Assembly (NCBI RefSeq): GCF_019799945.1
Contig: NZ_JABGCH010000016.1
Coordinates: forward strand, 1-64,000
DNA length: 64,000 nt
Direction of reading: 5' to 3'
Origin: Modestobacter marinus
GTDB taxonomy: Bacteria; Actinomycetota; Actinomycetes; Mycobacteriales; Geodermatophilaceae
Position numbers and translations under genes: made by a program. The notes below the pieces were generated by a model. It searched no databases and was not told the DNA's origin. It was given only the letters and a program-made list of their open reading frames with translations. Shown here piece after piece: positions 8,735 to 17,538 of the stretch (its first letter is position 1; each line of letters starts with the position of its first letter).

Positions 8735-9162
8735 GCCGGGGTCGCCCCGCGGTCGCTGGCGGAGAGGTGCTCGAACGTCTCGCCGGTGGCGGTGATGGTG
8801 CGGGTGACGTCGCGGCCGCCGTAGACCCAGTAGATGGTCATCGAGCCCTCGCCGCGGTTGCGGAAGCAGTGCGGAACGCCGGCCGGCACCCAGGTGGCCT
8901 GCCCGGCGACCAGGTCGAACTCGTCCTCGCCGACGACGGCGGTGGCCTCGCCCTCGTAGACGAGGACCGACTCCTCGACGTTGTGCGAGTGCAGCGGGAT
9001 GCCGGTGCCCGGGGAGAACACGGTCATCCCCGTGGTGACCTGGTTGCCCTCGCAGTTCCACTTCCCGACGAAGGGGATCGTGGCGACGCCGTTCCCGCGG
9101 TCGAACCGCTCGATCTCCTCCGGGCGGAGGACCATCGACGGAGCGGTGGGCTGGTTGCTCAT
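8731..9162 (-). CDS. Cupin-domain protein
   Basis: The 143-aa single-cupin protein carries both conserved cupin motifs: GIPLHSHNVEESVLVYEG (motif 1, with HxH and downstream Glu) and WVPAGVPHCFRNRG (motif 2 His). A metal-binding beta barrel is therefore expected. It could be a dioxygenase, isomerase or sensor, and the sequence does not say which. It sits second in the operon between the ABM monooxygenase and ALDH genes with 4-base ATGA overlaps on both sides, so it is probably an enzyme of the same degradation route. Confidence 0.88.
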   Translation of the reverse strand: MSNQPTAPSMVLRPEEIERFDRGNGVATIPFVGKWNCEGNQVTTGMTVFSPGTGIPLHSHNVEESVLVYEGEATAVVGEDEFDLVAGQATWVPAGVPHCFRNRGEGSMTIYWVYGGRDVTRTITATGETFEHLSASDRGATPA

Positions 9163-9476
9163 GCGGACTCCTCGGACGTGTGGGTGTGGAGCAGCTCGCC
9201 GGGCGTGTTCACCTGGCCGCCGGGGACCAGCACCTGCTCGGCGACCTGCCGCCACCGGGTGAAGTGCTGGGACGCCTTGTGCGCGGTGAAGGCGTCCGCG
9301 TCGGTGTAGAGCTCGTAGAGGACGAAGCGGTTCTCATCGCCCTGGACCGAGCACACGTCGAACCGGAGGCAGCCGGGTTCGTCCCGGACCGACGCCTCGG
9401 CGTTCGCGGCCATGCCGGCGAGGAACTGCTCGCGCAGTCCCGGCCGCACCTCCATCTGGACCACCAGGCTGAACAT
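9159..9476 (-). CDS. Antibiotic biosynthesis monooxygenase (ABM/YgiN-like) domain protein
   Basis: At 105 residues it is one ABM ferredoxin-like domain: VVQMEVRPGLREQFLAGM, then EPGCLRFDVCS and RFVLYELYTDADAFTAHK, typical of YgiN quinol monooxygenases and small cofactor-free oxygenases. It probably dimerises. It is the first gene of the leftward operon, with GGAGGAG upstream of its ATG, and is read divergently from the Ldh2 gene across a 79-base gap that carries a palindrome. Confidence 0.87.
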   Translation of the reverse strand: MFSLVVQMEVRPGLREQFLAGMAANAEASVRDEPGCLRFDVCSVQGDENRFVLYELYTDADAFTAHKASQHFTRWRQVAEQVLVPGGQVNTPGELLHTHTSEESA

Positions 9477-9505
9477 CGTCGTCTCCTCCGTTGGTGTGGG
9501 TGGAT

Positions 9506-9535
9506 GTATCCGCTACTGTATACAGCAACGCATAC
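9506..9535. promoter_or_regulatory. Imperfect 30-bp palindrome centred on CTGTATACAG, probable GntR operator
   Basis: The core CTGTATACAG (9516-9525) is a perfect 10-bp palindrome. Extending it to 30 bases gives 12 of 15 matching half-site positions, including outer GTAT/ATAC. It lies in the 79-base gap between the divergent ABM and Ldh2 genes. FadR-type GntR proteins commonly bind GTATAC-like palindromes, and one is encoded in this locus (10614-11333). Control of both transcripts by that regulator is inferred. Confidence 0.7.
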
Positions 9536-9555
9536 CGATAAAGCGAGGGCTCGAC

Positions 9556-10617
9556 ATGACACAGCAGCGGATCCCGGCAGCATCCCTCCGGACTTTCGGC
9601 ACCCAGGTCCTCGTCGCTCTCGGCGTCCCCGAGGCCGACGGCGCCCTGGTGAGCGACAGCCTCGTGCAGGCCGACCTCTGGGGCCACCAGTCGCACGGCT
9701 TCCTGCGGCTGCCCTGGTACGCCGCGCGACTGCGCTCCGGCGCCATGCGCGCGGTCACCGACGCCGCCGTCCTCTCCGACACCGGGCCGCTGGTGCTGCT
9801 CGACGGCCGGGACGGGATCGGGCAGGTGCTCACCGACCAGGCGCGCCGGCTGGCGGGCGAGCGGGCGCGGCGCCACGGCGTGGGCGTCGTCGGCGTGCGC
9901 AACTCCAACCACTTCGGCACGGCCATGTACTTCACGCGCAGGGCGGCGCGCGAAGGTCTGGTCGCCGTCCTCACGACCAACGCGAGTCCCGCGATGGCGC
10001 CCTGGGGCGGCCGGGAGAAGGTGCTCGGCACCAACCCGTGGTCGATCGCGGCGCCCGGGCCGGACGGCCGCGTCATCGCCGTGGACATCGCGAACACCGC
10101 GGTGGCCCGTGGCAAGATCTACCTCGCCAAGAACCGCGGCGAACCCATCCCGGAGACCTGGGCACTGACCGCAGACGGCGCGCCGACCACCGACGCGGCG
10201 GAGGGGGTGCTCGGGGTGATCCTGCCGATGGCCGGGCACAAGGGCTACGCGATCACCTTCCTGATGGACGTGCTGTCCGGCGCGCTGACCGGCAGCGCCG
10301 TGGCCACCGGGGTGCACGGCCCGTACGAGGCCGACCAGCGCAGCGGGTGCGGCCACCTGTTCCTCGCGCTCGACCCCGATGCCTTCGGGGACCGCGCCGG
10401 GTACGAGGACCGCGTGCGGCAGCTGATCGACGAGGTGCGGTCCGTGCCCCTCGCCCAGGGGTTCGACGAGGTCTTCTACCCCGGCGAGGTGGAGGACCGC
10501 GCCGAGGCGGCGAACGTGGCGGCCGGTGGGGTGGTCCTCGCCGAGCAGTCGCTGTCTGGCCTCCGCACCCTGGGCGCGGAGGCCGGCGTGCCGTTCCCGG
10601 CGGGCGAGGCGCGATGA
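9556..10617 (+). CDS. Malate/L-lactate dehydrogenase family (Ldh2) oxidoreductase
   Basis: A 353-aa NAD(P)-dependent member of the Ldh2/MDH2 family, which includes ureidoglycolate, sulfolactate, 2,3-diketogulonate and malate dehydrogenases. Seen: ADLWGHQSHGFLRLPWY (substrate-binding His region), VGVRNSNHFGTAMYF, NPWSIAAPGPDG and GHKGYAITFLMDVLSGALTG, all family landmarks. It should interconvert a 2-hydroxyacid and 2-oxoacid. The ATG at 9556 has GAGGG upstream, and a longer frame would run through the operator. It overlaps the gntR gene by ATGA and is divergent from the catabolic operon. Confidence 0.92.
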   Translation: MTQQRIPAASLRTFGTQVLVALGVPEADGALVSDSLVQADLWGHQSHGFLRLPWYAARLRSGAMRAVTDAAVLSDTGPLVLLDGRDGIGQVLTDQARRLAGERARRHGVGVVGVRNSNHFGTAMYFTRRAAREGLVAVLTTNASPAMAPWGGREKVLGTNPWSIAAPGPDGRVIAVDIANTAVARGKIYLAKNRGEPIPETWALTADGAPTTDAAEGVLGVILPMAGHKGYAITFLMDVLSGALTGSAVATGVHGPYEADQRSGCGHLFLALDPDAFGDRAGYEDRVRQLIDEVRSVPLAQGFDEVFYPGEVEDRAEAANVAAGGVVLAEQSLSGLRTLGAEAGVPFPAGEAR

Positions 10618-11333
10618 CCGCCGGCCCCGAGGGCGCCGGGACCGCCACCGACCTCAGCAAGGCCGACCTCGTCCACCGCCGGCTCAAGGAGGAGATCGAG
10701 CTCGGCGAGCTGGCACCCGGCACGCCGTTGTCCGAGCTGTGGCTCGTCGAGCGCACGGGTGCCTCCCGGACGCCGGTCCGCGAGGCGCTGCGCCGGCTGG
10801 CGGTCGAGGGTCTGGTCGACCTGGTGCCCCGGCAGGGAGCGCGGGTCTCCCGGGTGTCGCTGCAGAGCGTCCGGGACCTGTTCGACTTCCGCTCGCTGCT
10901 GGAGCCGGCCGCCATGCGCCAGGCGACCGAGGCCGCCGCGGCCGATCCGGAGCTGCGCCGCGCGTTCACCGTGCTGCGCGCGGAGTTCGCGCGGATCCAG
11001 CGCCGCGCGCCCTCGCAGGCCCGCTCCCGCGCCTTCTACGACGTGGCCGACCGGTTCGACTGGGCCATCATCGGCGCCACCCGCAACGAGCACCTGCGCC
11101 GCACCATCGCCGAGCTGCGACCGCACACCGCGCGGCTGCGCAACCTCTCGCACGTGGACCCGCAGCGCGTGGACGTCTCCGTCGCCGAGCACCTGGAGAT
11201 GTGCGACGCGCTGCTGGCCGGTGACGCCGACGCGGCGGCGGCCGCGATCGCCGAGCACCTGACCCAGAGCCTGCGGACGATCTTCCGCAACCTCGCCCGC
11301 GGCCCCGGCGAGGGCCTCGACCTGCTCGGCTGA
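10614..11333 (+). CDS. GntR family transcriptional regulator (FadR/FCD type)
   Basis: A 239-aa regulator. Residues about 15-80 form the winged helix (VHRRLKEEIELGELAPGTPL, TGASRTPVREALRRLAVEGL). The rest is an all-helical FCD ligand domain, with the metal-type residues in FYDVADRFDWAIIGAT and VSVAEHLEMCDALLAGD. Such proteins usually repress neighbouring catabolic operons and release DNA on binding an organic acid. The ATG overlaps the dehydrogenase stop (ATGA). The palindrome at 9506-9535 is its likely target. Confidence 0.93.
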   Translation: MTAGPEGAGTATDLSKADLVHRRLKEEIELGELAPGTPLSELWLVERTGASRTPVREALRRLAVEGLVDLVPRQGARVSRVSLQSVRDLFDFRSLLEPAAMRQATEAAAADPELRRAFTVLRAEFARIQRRAPSQARSRAFYDVADRFDWAIIGATRNEHLRRTIAELRPHTARLRNLSHVDPQRVDVSVAEHLEMCDALLAGDADAAAAAIAEHLTQSLRTIFRNLARGPGEGLDLLG

Positions 11334-11360
11334 GGAAGGACCTCCTGCAGACGGCAGGCC

Positions 11361-11756
11361 TCAGTAGGAGGCCTTCACCGCCAGGACCGGGCAGTGCGCG
11401 TCGAGCAGGATGCGCTGGGCCTGGCTGCCGGTGATCAGCTTGCCCGTCGGGGTGCGCCGGCGCAGCCCGATGACGAGCAGGCTGGCCTTGACCCGGTCGG
11501 CGATCTCCACCAGCTCGTCTGACGCGTCGTGGCGGCCGAGCTGCTGGGCGATCTCGTACACGACACCGGACTCGTCCAGCCTCGCCCGGACCGCCGCGAG
11601 CGCGTCCTCGGAGGCGAACCGGCTGTCGACGAGCGAGTCGCCGCGCGAGGTGTTGACGACGTGCAGCGGCTCCTGGCGCAGGCCGGCCTCGCTGATGCCG
11701 GCGGCCAGTGCGGCCTCGCCCTCGGGGGTGGGGACGTAACCCACGACGATGGTCAT
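11361..11756 (-). CDS. Universal stress protein (UspA) family, ATP-binding type
   Basis: A 131-residue single Usp domain. It starts MTIVVGYVPTPEGEAAL, and near the end it has GLRRRTPTGKLITGSQAQ, the glycine-rich G-x2-G-x9-G-S/T pattern that binds ATP in MJ0577-type Usps. It ends in CPVLAVKASY, a typical last strand. Its cytoplasmic role is in stress or dormancy in the family. The start at 11756 was chosen because the family begins at this point. It converges on the GntR gene. Confidence 0.9.
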   Translation of the reverse strand: MTIVVGYVPTPEGEAALAAGISEAGLRQEPLHVVNTSRGDSLVDSRFASEDALAAVRARLDESGVVYEIAQQLGRHDASDELVEIADRVKASLLVIGLRRRTPTGKLITGSQAQRILLDAHCPVLAVKASY

Positions 11757-11801
11757 GCGGGCAGCCTCACGTACCCCGCCCGGCACGTCAGCATTACGGC
11801 G

Positions 11802-12509
11802 CTAACGGACGTTTCGGTCGTTGCGTGCACGTCCCCGCGGGGTGAAGCGGCGCTCCGGCCGGCCGGCCGTCCCGTACTTCTGCCGGACGTCGGCCTCCTG
11901 CTGCGCGACCAGCTGCTCCAGGTACCGCCGGGCGCTCACCCGCGCCAGCCCGGTCCGCTCGCTGCACTCGGTCGCCGACAGGCCGTCGGGCCCGGCGGCC
12001 GCGAGCGTCTCGCGCACCAGTTGCAGCGTCTCCGCGGCGATCCCCTTGGGTGGCGGCGCGGGCCGCTCGACCCTGCTGCGCGCGAGCCCGAACACCCGGT
12101 CGACGTCGACCTGGCCGGCCTCCTGGAGCTCGCCGAGGTCGTCCCGCAGGGCGGCGTAGTCCCGCAGCCGCGCCTCGAACGTCGCCCGGTCGAACGGCTT
12201 GATCAGGTAGTGCAGCACGCCGCCGTGGAAGGCGCTGCGGATGCTCTCGACGTCCCGGGCGGCGCTGATGACTATGACGTCGACCGGCGACCCGGCGGCA
12301 CGCAGCCGGCGCAAGATCTCCAGGCCGGTCATGTCGGGCAGGTAGACGTCCAGCAGCACGAGGTCGGGGCGCAGCCGGTCGATCTCCGCGAGCGCCTGGG
12401 TGCCGTTGGACGCGGTCCCGACCACCTCGAAGCCGTCGAGCGCCGACACGAACCCGGCGTGCACCTTCGCGACCATGAAGTCGTCGTCGACGATGAGGAC
12501 GCCGATCAT
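11802..12509 (-). CDS. Response regulator of the CitB/DcuR type
   Basis: The 235-aa protein has an N-terminal receiver with the acidic pocket VDDD, phospho-acceptor Asp54 in LVLLDVYLPDM, and the Lys in LIKPF. The C-terminal helix-turn-helix (SATECSERTGLARVSARRYL) is of the CitB/DpiA type used by C4/C6-carboxylate sensors. It overlaps the upstream kinase gene by ATGA. Together with tctCBA on the other side of the kinase, it probably activates uptake of a di- or tricarboxylate, as TctD does by analogy although TctD is a different RR subtype. Confidence 0.93.
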   Translation of the reverse strand: MIGVLIVDDDFMVAKVHAGFVSALDGFEVVGTASNGTQALAEIDRLRPDLVLLDVYLPDMTGLEILRRLRAAGSPVDVIVISAARDVESIRSAFHGGVLHYLIKPFDRATFEARLRDYAALRDDLGELQEAGQVDVDRVFGLARSRVERPAPPPKGIAAETLQLVRETLAAAGPDGLSATECSERTGLARVSARRYLEQLVAQQEADVRQKYGTAGRPERRFTPRGRARNDRNVR

Positions 12510-14107
12510 GCGTCCACCAGCGCCCCGTCGACGGTCTCGTCGTCGGCCGGGAGCCGCGCGGTGAAGACCGAGCCGCCGGCCGACGTCGCCGTCACCTCGC
12601 CGCCCCGGCGGGTGCAGACCAGGTGCACGAGCGACAGCCCGATCCCCCGCTCCCCCGACGCGGGACCGCCCTTGGTCGAGACGCCCCGGCGGAAGATCTC
12701 CCGTTCCATGCCGGCCGGGACGCCGGGACCGGAGTCCCGCACGACCACGTCGACCTCGCCGTCGACGATCCCGAGTCCGACCTCGACCCACCGCTGCGGC
12801 GCGGTGGAGGCCGCGTCCATCGCGTTGTCGACCAGGTTGCCCACGACGGTCGCCACGTCGGTGCTCAGCCCGTCTCCGAGTGCCGGCAGCGCGGAGTCGG
12901 GTGAGATGCGCAGGTCGACGCCCAGCTCCGCGGCCTGGCTGGCCTTCGCGATCAGCAGCGCGGCGATCGAGGGGTCACGGACCACCTCCGCGACGGCCTG
13001 GCCGAACTCCGAGCGGCTGGAGCTCACCCGGTGGACGAAGCGCACGGCCTCGTCGGCCTCGCCCAGTTCGATGAGGCCGGCGATGGTGTGCAGCCGGTTG
13101 TCGAACTCGTGCGCCTGGGCGCGCAGGGTGTCGGTGACGTGCCGGGTGAGGTCGAGCTCGCGGCGGAGCTCCAGCAGCTCGGTGCGGTCGCGCAGGGTGG
13201 TGACCGAGCCGATCGGCCGCCCCCGGCTGGCGATGGGCAACCGGTTCAGCACCAGGACCCGCCCTTCGCTGGCCACCGCGCGGTCACGCTCCACGTCCGA
13301 GGACAGCAGCACGTCGCGCAGCTCCTCCCCCACCCCGAGGTCGGTCAGGGTGCGGCCGAGGGCGTCCCCCGGCGTGCGCAGCAACCGGATCGCCTCGTCG
13401 TTGATCAGCGTGACCCGGCCCTGCAGGTCCAGCCCCACCACTCCCTCGCGGATGCCGTGCAGCATGGCGTCCCGGTGCTCCACCAGGTCGGCGATCTCCG
13501 GCGGCTCCAGGCCCAGCGTCTGCCGCTTCACCCGCCGGGCGACCAGCAGCGACCCGCCGAAGCCGATCACGCTGGCCACCCCCAGGTAGGTCAGCAGGTT
13601 CGGGGTCGCGGACGCCAGCCCGTCCATGATCGACGGGTAGGGCCGCTGCACCGACACGAACCCGAGGATCTGCCCGTCGCTCGCGTAGACCGGCGCCATC
13701 GCCCCGGCGGCCGGATCCCCGTCCAGGGGACGCTCCCCCGTCCACGACCGGCCGGTCAGCACGGTGCTGTCCCCGACGTCGAAGCGGGCGCCGAGCTCCT
13801 CCGGGTCCGCGGTCGCGAGCACGGTCCGGTCGGCGCCGGCGACGACGACCGAGGCCGAGCCGGAGTTGCTGCGGGCGACCTCGGCGGCCACCCGCAGGTA
13901 GCGGATCTCGCCGGCCGCCATCGCCTCCCGGGTGGCCTGCGCGTTGGCGAGAGTCTCCGCCACGACCAGCGCACGGCGCCCCTCGACCTCCTGCGCGCCC
14001 CGGGTCGACTGGGCCACGGTGACGGCGCAGACGCCGACGAGGACGACGCAGATGATGACCACCTGCAGGGCCAGCAGCTGGCCGGCCAGCGAGAGCCGCC
14101 GGGTCAC
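12506..14107 (-). CDS. Sensor histidine kinase, CitA/DcuS-type
   Basis: This 533-aa membrane kinase has a TM helix at about 8-33, an extracytoplasmic sensor of about 130 residues, and a second TM at about 170-190. A PAS domain follows (HRDAMLHGIREGVVGLDLQG), then a dimerisation helix with His333 in AQAHEFDNRLHTIAGL, and a HATPase with NLVDNAMDA and RDSGPGVP. This is the citrate/C4-dicarboxylate sensor architecture. The GTG at 14107 has AGGAG 7 bases upstream. It is divergent from tctC (180 bases), so the sensed ligand is probably the transported carboxylate. Confidence 0.93.
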   Translation of the reverse strand: MTRRLSLAGQLLALQVVIICVVLVGVCAVTVAQSTRGAQEVEGRRALVVAETLANAQATREAMAAGEIRYLRVAAEVARSNSGSASVVVAGADRTVLATADPEELGARFDVGDSTVLTGRSWTGERPLDGDPAAGAMAPVYASDGQILGFVSVQRPYPSIMDGLASATPNLLTYLGVASVIGFGGSLLVARRVKRQTLGLEPPEIADLVEHRDAMLHGIREGVVGLDLQGRVTLINDEAIRLLRTPGDALGRTLTDLGVGEELRDVLLSSDVERDRAVASEGRVLVLNRLPIASRGRPIGSVTTLRDRTELLELRRELDLTRHVTDTLRAQAHEFDNRLHTIAGLIELGEADEAVRFVHRVSSSRSEFGQAVAEVVRDPSIAALLIAKASQAAELGVDLRISPDSALPALGDGLSTDVATVVGNLVDNAMDAASTAPQRWVEVGLGIVDGEVDVVVRDSGPGVPAGMEREIFRRGVSTKGGPASGERGIGLSLVHLVCTRRGGEVTATSAGGSVFTARLPADDETVDGALVDA

Positions 14108-14286
14108 TGTGCACTCCTGTTCGACGGGGGTGGAGGTGGGCCAGTCCAGCACGCCGGCCACCGCACCGGGCGCGTGGACACAACGACCACAAAGCCCATT
14201 GCGCACGCAAGGGTGACACGGACCACAGGGGTCGCCATCTTTCCTTCAACCGGCGGGAACCCGCTGGACTCACAGGAGGAACCCAG

Positions 14287-15294
14287 ATGCGCACTGCTTC
14301 CCTGCGGAGGCTGACCGTCGGCGCCGTCGCCGCCGGCCTCGTGCTCACCGGCTGCGGCACCACGGCCGAGGGCGGCTCGGCCGCCGGCGGCGGGGCCGCG
14401 GACGGTCCGATCAGCGGTCTCCGGGTGATGGTCCCCAACTCCCCGGGCAGCGGTTACGACACCACCGCGCGGGCGTGGGCCCAGGTGCTCGAGGACGAGG
14501 GTCTCGCCGAGTCGATGGAGGTGTTCAACCTCGAGGGGGCCGGTGGCACCGTCGGTCTGCAGCGCCTCGTCAACGAGAAGGGCAACGCCGAGCTGCTCAT
14601 GCAGATGGGCCTCGGCGTCGTCGGCGCGCAGTACAGCAACCAGTCCGAGGCGACGCTGGACCAGACCACCCCGATCGCCAAGCTGATCGAGGAGGCTGAG
14701 GCGATCGTCGTGCCGGCGAGCTCCCCGTTCCAGACCATGGACGACCTGGTCACCGCGTGGAAGGCCGACCCGGGCAACACGCCCGTGGGCGGCGCGTCCA
14801 ACCCGGGCGGTCCCGACCACCTGACGCCGATGCTGCTGGCGGAGGCGGTCGACGTCACGCCGTCCGACGTCAACTACGTCGCCTATGACGGCGGCGGCGA
14901 GCTGCTCGCCGGCATCCTCGGCGGGGACATCGCCTTCGCCGCCACCGGCATCGGCGAGGTCACCGAGTCGGCCGCCTCCGGCGACGTGCGCATCCTCGCG
15001 GTGACCACCGAGGAGCCCGTCGAGGGCGTCGACGCACCGACCCTCACCGAGGAGGGCATCGACCTCGTCTTCACCAACTGGCGGGGCATCGTGGCCGCCC
15101 CGGACATCACCGAGGAGGAGACGCAGCGCCTCATCGACGCGATCACCGAGATGCACGGCAGCGAGGCGTGGCAGCAGATCCTCACCGACCAGGGCTGGGC
15201 GGACGCCTTCGTCACCGGCGACGAGTACGCCAGCTTCCTGAACGAGGAGAGCGCGCGCGTCGAGTCCGTGCTGAGCGGACTGGGGCTGGCGTGA
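14287..15294 (+). CDS. tctC: Tripartite tricarboxylate transporter substrate-binding lipoprotein (TctC)
   Basis: A 335-residue secreted binding protein. A lipoprotein signal ends with lipobox LVLTGC (Cys23), followed by a Gly/Ala/Ser linker. The mature domain shows TctC/Bug motifs: MVPNSPGSGYDTTARAW, EGAGGTVGLQRLV and GGASNPGGPDHL, with Asp/Glu-rich helices. In the family it binds carboxylates (citrate, tricarballylate, aromatic acids) outside the membrane and delivers them to TctA/TctB. A perfect AGGAGG precedes the ATG. It is the first gene of a tctCBA operon. Confidence 0.95.
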   Translation: MRTASLRRLTVGAVAAGLVLTGCGTTAEGGSAAGGGAADGPISGLRVMVPNSPGSGYDTTARAWAQVLEDEGLAESMEVFNLEGAGGTVGLQRLVNEKGNAELLMQMGLGVVGAQYSNQSEATLDQTTPIAKLIEEAEAIVVPASSPFQTMDDLVTAWKADPGNTPVGGASNPGGPDHLTPMLLAEAVDVTPSDVNYVAYDGGGELLAGILGGDIAFAATGIGEVTESAASGDVRILAVTTEEPVEGVDAPTLTEEGIDLVFTNWRGIVAAPDITEEETQRLIDAITEMHGSEAWQQILTDQGWADAFVTGDEYASFLNEESARVESVLSGLGLA

Positions 15295-15806
15295 GCACTG
15301 CCCCCACGGGCAGCAGCACCGAGGAGCAGGGCCGCTCGGAGTACGGGGTGGCCCTGTTCCTCGGGGCGCTCGGCCTCCTCCTCGTCGTCTCTGCGCTGCT
15401 GCTCCCCGAGAGCCGGATCGCCCGCGGTCCGGTCGGCCCCGGGGCGGTGCCCATCGTCGTGGGCGGCCTGCTCCTGGTCGTGAGCGTCTTCCTGGCCCTC
15501 GACGTCCGGCGCGGCGGCCGCGGTGAGCCCGAGGGCGGCGAGGACATCGAGCTCGGCGGCGGCACCGACTGGCGCACCGTCGCCCTCCTCGCGGTCGCCT
15601 TCCTCTCGAACGCGCTCCTGATCGGGCCCCTCGGCTGGCCGCTCTCGGGCGCCATCCTCTTCTGGGGCTGCGCGTTCGCCCTCGGCAGCCGGCACTACGT
15701 GCGCGACGTCGCCATCGCCCTCGTCCTCGGCGTGGGCTCCTGGTACCTGTTCGTCCTCGGCCTGAACATCAGCCTGCCGGTGGGCATCCTGGAGGGGATC
15801 CTCTGA
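15291..15806 (+). CDS. tctB: Tripartite tricarboxylate transporter small membrane subunit (TctB)
   Basis: The 171-aa protein has four predicted membrane helices (about 22-41, 55-74, 102-123, 135-160). They sit around a hydrophilic centre, with the [14 protein letters not shown] segment typical of TctB. It is the poorly conserved small subunit of the Na+/proton-driven TTT system. The GTG start overlaps the tctC TGA (GTGA), and its own TGA shares one base with the tctA ATG, so all three subunits are translationally coupled. Confidence 0.9.
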   Translation: MSTAPTGSSTEEQGRSEYGVALFLGALGLLLVVSALLLPESRIARGPVGPGAVPIVVGGLLLVVSVFLALDVRRGGRGEPEGGEDIELGGGTDWRTVALLAVAFLSNALLIGPLGWPLSGAILFWGCAFALGSRHYVRDVAIALVLGVGSWYLFVLGLNISLPVGILEGIL

Positions 15807-17473
15807 TGGACGCGTTCTCCAGCCTGGCTGAGGGCTTCGCCACGGCCCTGACGCCGAACAACCTGATGTTCGCGCTGCTCGGCGTCCTGCTGGGCACCGC
15901 CATCGGCGTCCTCCCCGGCATCGGCCCGGCGATGACCGTGGCGCTGCTCCTCCCCCTCACCCGCGGGCTCGACGTCACCACCGCGCTGATCATGTTCGCC
16001 GGCATCTACTACGGGGGCATGTACGGCGGCTCGACGACGTCGATCCTGCTCAACACCCCGGGCGAGAGCGCCTCGGTCGTGACCGCGATCGAGGGCAACA
16101 AGATGGCCCGGGCCGGCCGGGCCGCCCAGGCCCTCGCCACGGCGGCGATCGGCTCGTTCGTGGCCGGCACCATCGCGACCCTCGCCCTGGCGCTCGTGGC
16201 CCCGACCGTCGCCGACCTCGCCGTCGAGATCTCCCCGGCCGACCGGTTCGCCGTGATGGTGCTCGCGTTCATCGCGGTGACCTCCGTGCTCGGCAGCTCG
16301 CGGGTGCGCGGCCTGGCGTCGCTGGGGCTCGGCCTGGCGATCGGGCTCATCGGCATCGACGCCACGTCCGGCCAGCAGCGGCTGACCTTCGGCATCGCGG
16401 AGCTCGCCGACGGCATCGACGTCGTCGTCGTGGCGGTCGGCCTCTTCGCCGTCGGTGAGGCGCTCTGGACGGCGGCGCACCTGCGCCGGCGCCCGATCGA
16501 GGTCATCCCGGTCGGCAACCCGCGGATGAGCCGCTCGGACTGGGGCCGGTCCTGGAAGCCCTGGCTGCGCGGCACCGTGATCGGCTTCCCGTTCGGTGCG
16601 ATCCCGGCCGGCGGGGCGGAGATCCCGACCTTCCTCTCCTACGTCACGGAGAAGAAGCTGTCCAAGCACCCGGAGGAGTTCGGCAAGGGCGCCATCGAGG
16701 GCGTCGCCGGCCCGGAGGCGACGAACAACGCCTCGGCCGCCGGCGGCCTGGTGCCGCTGCTGACCCTCGGCATCCCGACCACGGCGACCGCGGCGGTCAT
16801 GCTGGCGGCGATCTCCAGCTACGGGATCCAGCCCGGCCCCCGGCTGTTCGCCACCGAACCGGAGCTCGTCTGGGGCCTCATCGCCAGCCTGTTCATCGGC
16901 AACACCGCGCTGCTGGTGCTGAACCTGCCGCTGGCGCCGTTGTGGGCGCGGCTGCTGCGGATCCCGCGCACGTACCTGTACGCGGGCATCCTGTTCTTCG
17001 CCAGCCTCGGGGCGTACGCGGCGAATGCGAACACCTTCGACCTGTTCCTGCTGCTGGTCATCGGTGCGCTGGGCTTCATGATGCGGCGCTTCGGGCTCCC
17101 GCTCCTGCCGGCGATCATCGGCGTGATCCTCGGCCCGTTCGCCGAGGAGGAACTGCGCCAGGCGCTGCAGCTCAGCAACGGCAGGGTCGGTGGGCTGTTC
17201 GAGCCGTTCTCGATCGTCGTCTACGTCATCGTCGCGCTGATCCTGCTCTGGCCGCTGGTCCGCCGGTTCCTGCCGCGCAAGGCCACCGTCCCGGTGCTGG
17301 CCGAGGCGGCCCACGAGATCGAGGAGGCCCACCACCACCACGGGCTGACCAGCGCGATCTCGGTCGAGCGGCACGTGCCGACCGGCGGTGCGCCGGACCA
17401 GGGGGCGGATCTCTCCGCTCCGCGCGGACCCGACGACGGCCGGCCCGTGGACCCCGACCGGCGCGACCGCTGA
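15806..17473 (+). CDS. tctA: Tripartite tricarboxylate transporter large permease (TctA)
   Basis: A 555-aa polytopic permease. Family landmarks: [23 protein letters not shown] near residue 35 (in two glycine/proline-rich blocks), [20 protein letters not shown], and [20 protein letters not shown], the two-fold pseudosymmetric motifs of TctA. It catalyses carboxylate import with TctB and TctC. The family is usually about 500 residues. The extra C-terminal tail is hydrophilic and contains a His cluster (AHHHHG), perhaps metal-binding or disordered. A strong hairpin follows at 17476. Confidence 0.95.
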   Translation: MDAFSSLAEGFATALTPNNLMFALLGVLLGTAIGVLPGIGPAMTVALLLPLTRGLDVTTALIMFAGIYYGGMYGGSTTSILLNTPGESASVVTAIEGNKMARAGRAAQALATAAIGSFVAGTIATLALALVAPTVADLAVEISPADRFAVMVLAFIAVTSVLGSSRVRGLASLGLGLAIGLIGIDATSGQQRLTFGIAELADGIDVVVVAVGLFAVGEALWTAAHLRRRPIEVIPVGNPRMSRSDWGRSWKPWLRGTVIGFPFGAIPAGGAEIPTFLSYVTEKKLSKHPEEFGKGAIEGVAGPEATNNASAAGGLVPLLTLGIPTTATAAVMLAAISSYGIQPGPRLFATEPELVWGLIASLFIGNTALLVLNLPLAPLWARLLRIPRTYLYAGILFFASLGAYAANANTFDLFLLLVIGALGFMMRRFGLPLLPAIIGVILGPFAEEELRQALQLSNGRVGGLFEPFSIVVYVIVALILLWPLVRRFLPRKATVPVLAEAAHEIEEAHHHHGLTSAISVERHVPTGGAPDQGADLSAPRGPDDGRPVDPDRRDR

Positions 17474-17475
17474 GC

Positions 17476-17522
17476 CGCGGCGGAGGAGGAGGGCGTGGAC
17501 ACACCCCTCCTCCTCCGCCGCG
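17476..17522. terminator. Bidirectional hairpin terminator after tctA
   Basis: Eighteen bases (17476-17493) pair perfectly with 17505-17522 around an 11-base loop, between the convergent tctA and BtrH_N genes. There is no U-tract, as is common for actinobacterial terminators. Confidence 0.75.
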
Positions 17523-17538
17523 TTGCGGTCGGTCCAGG

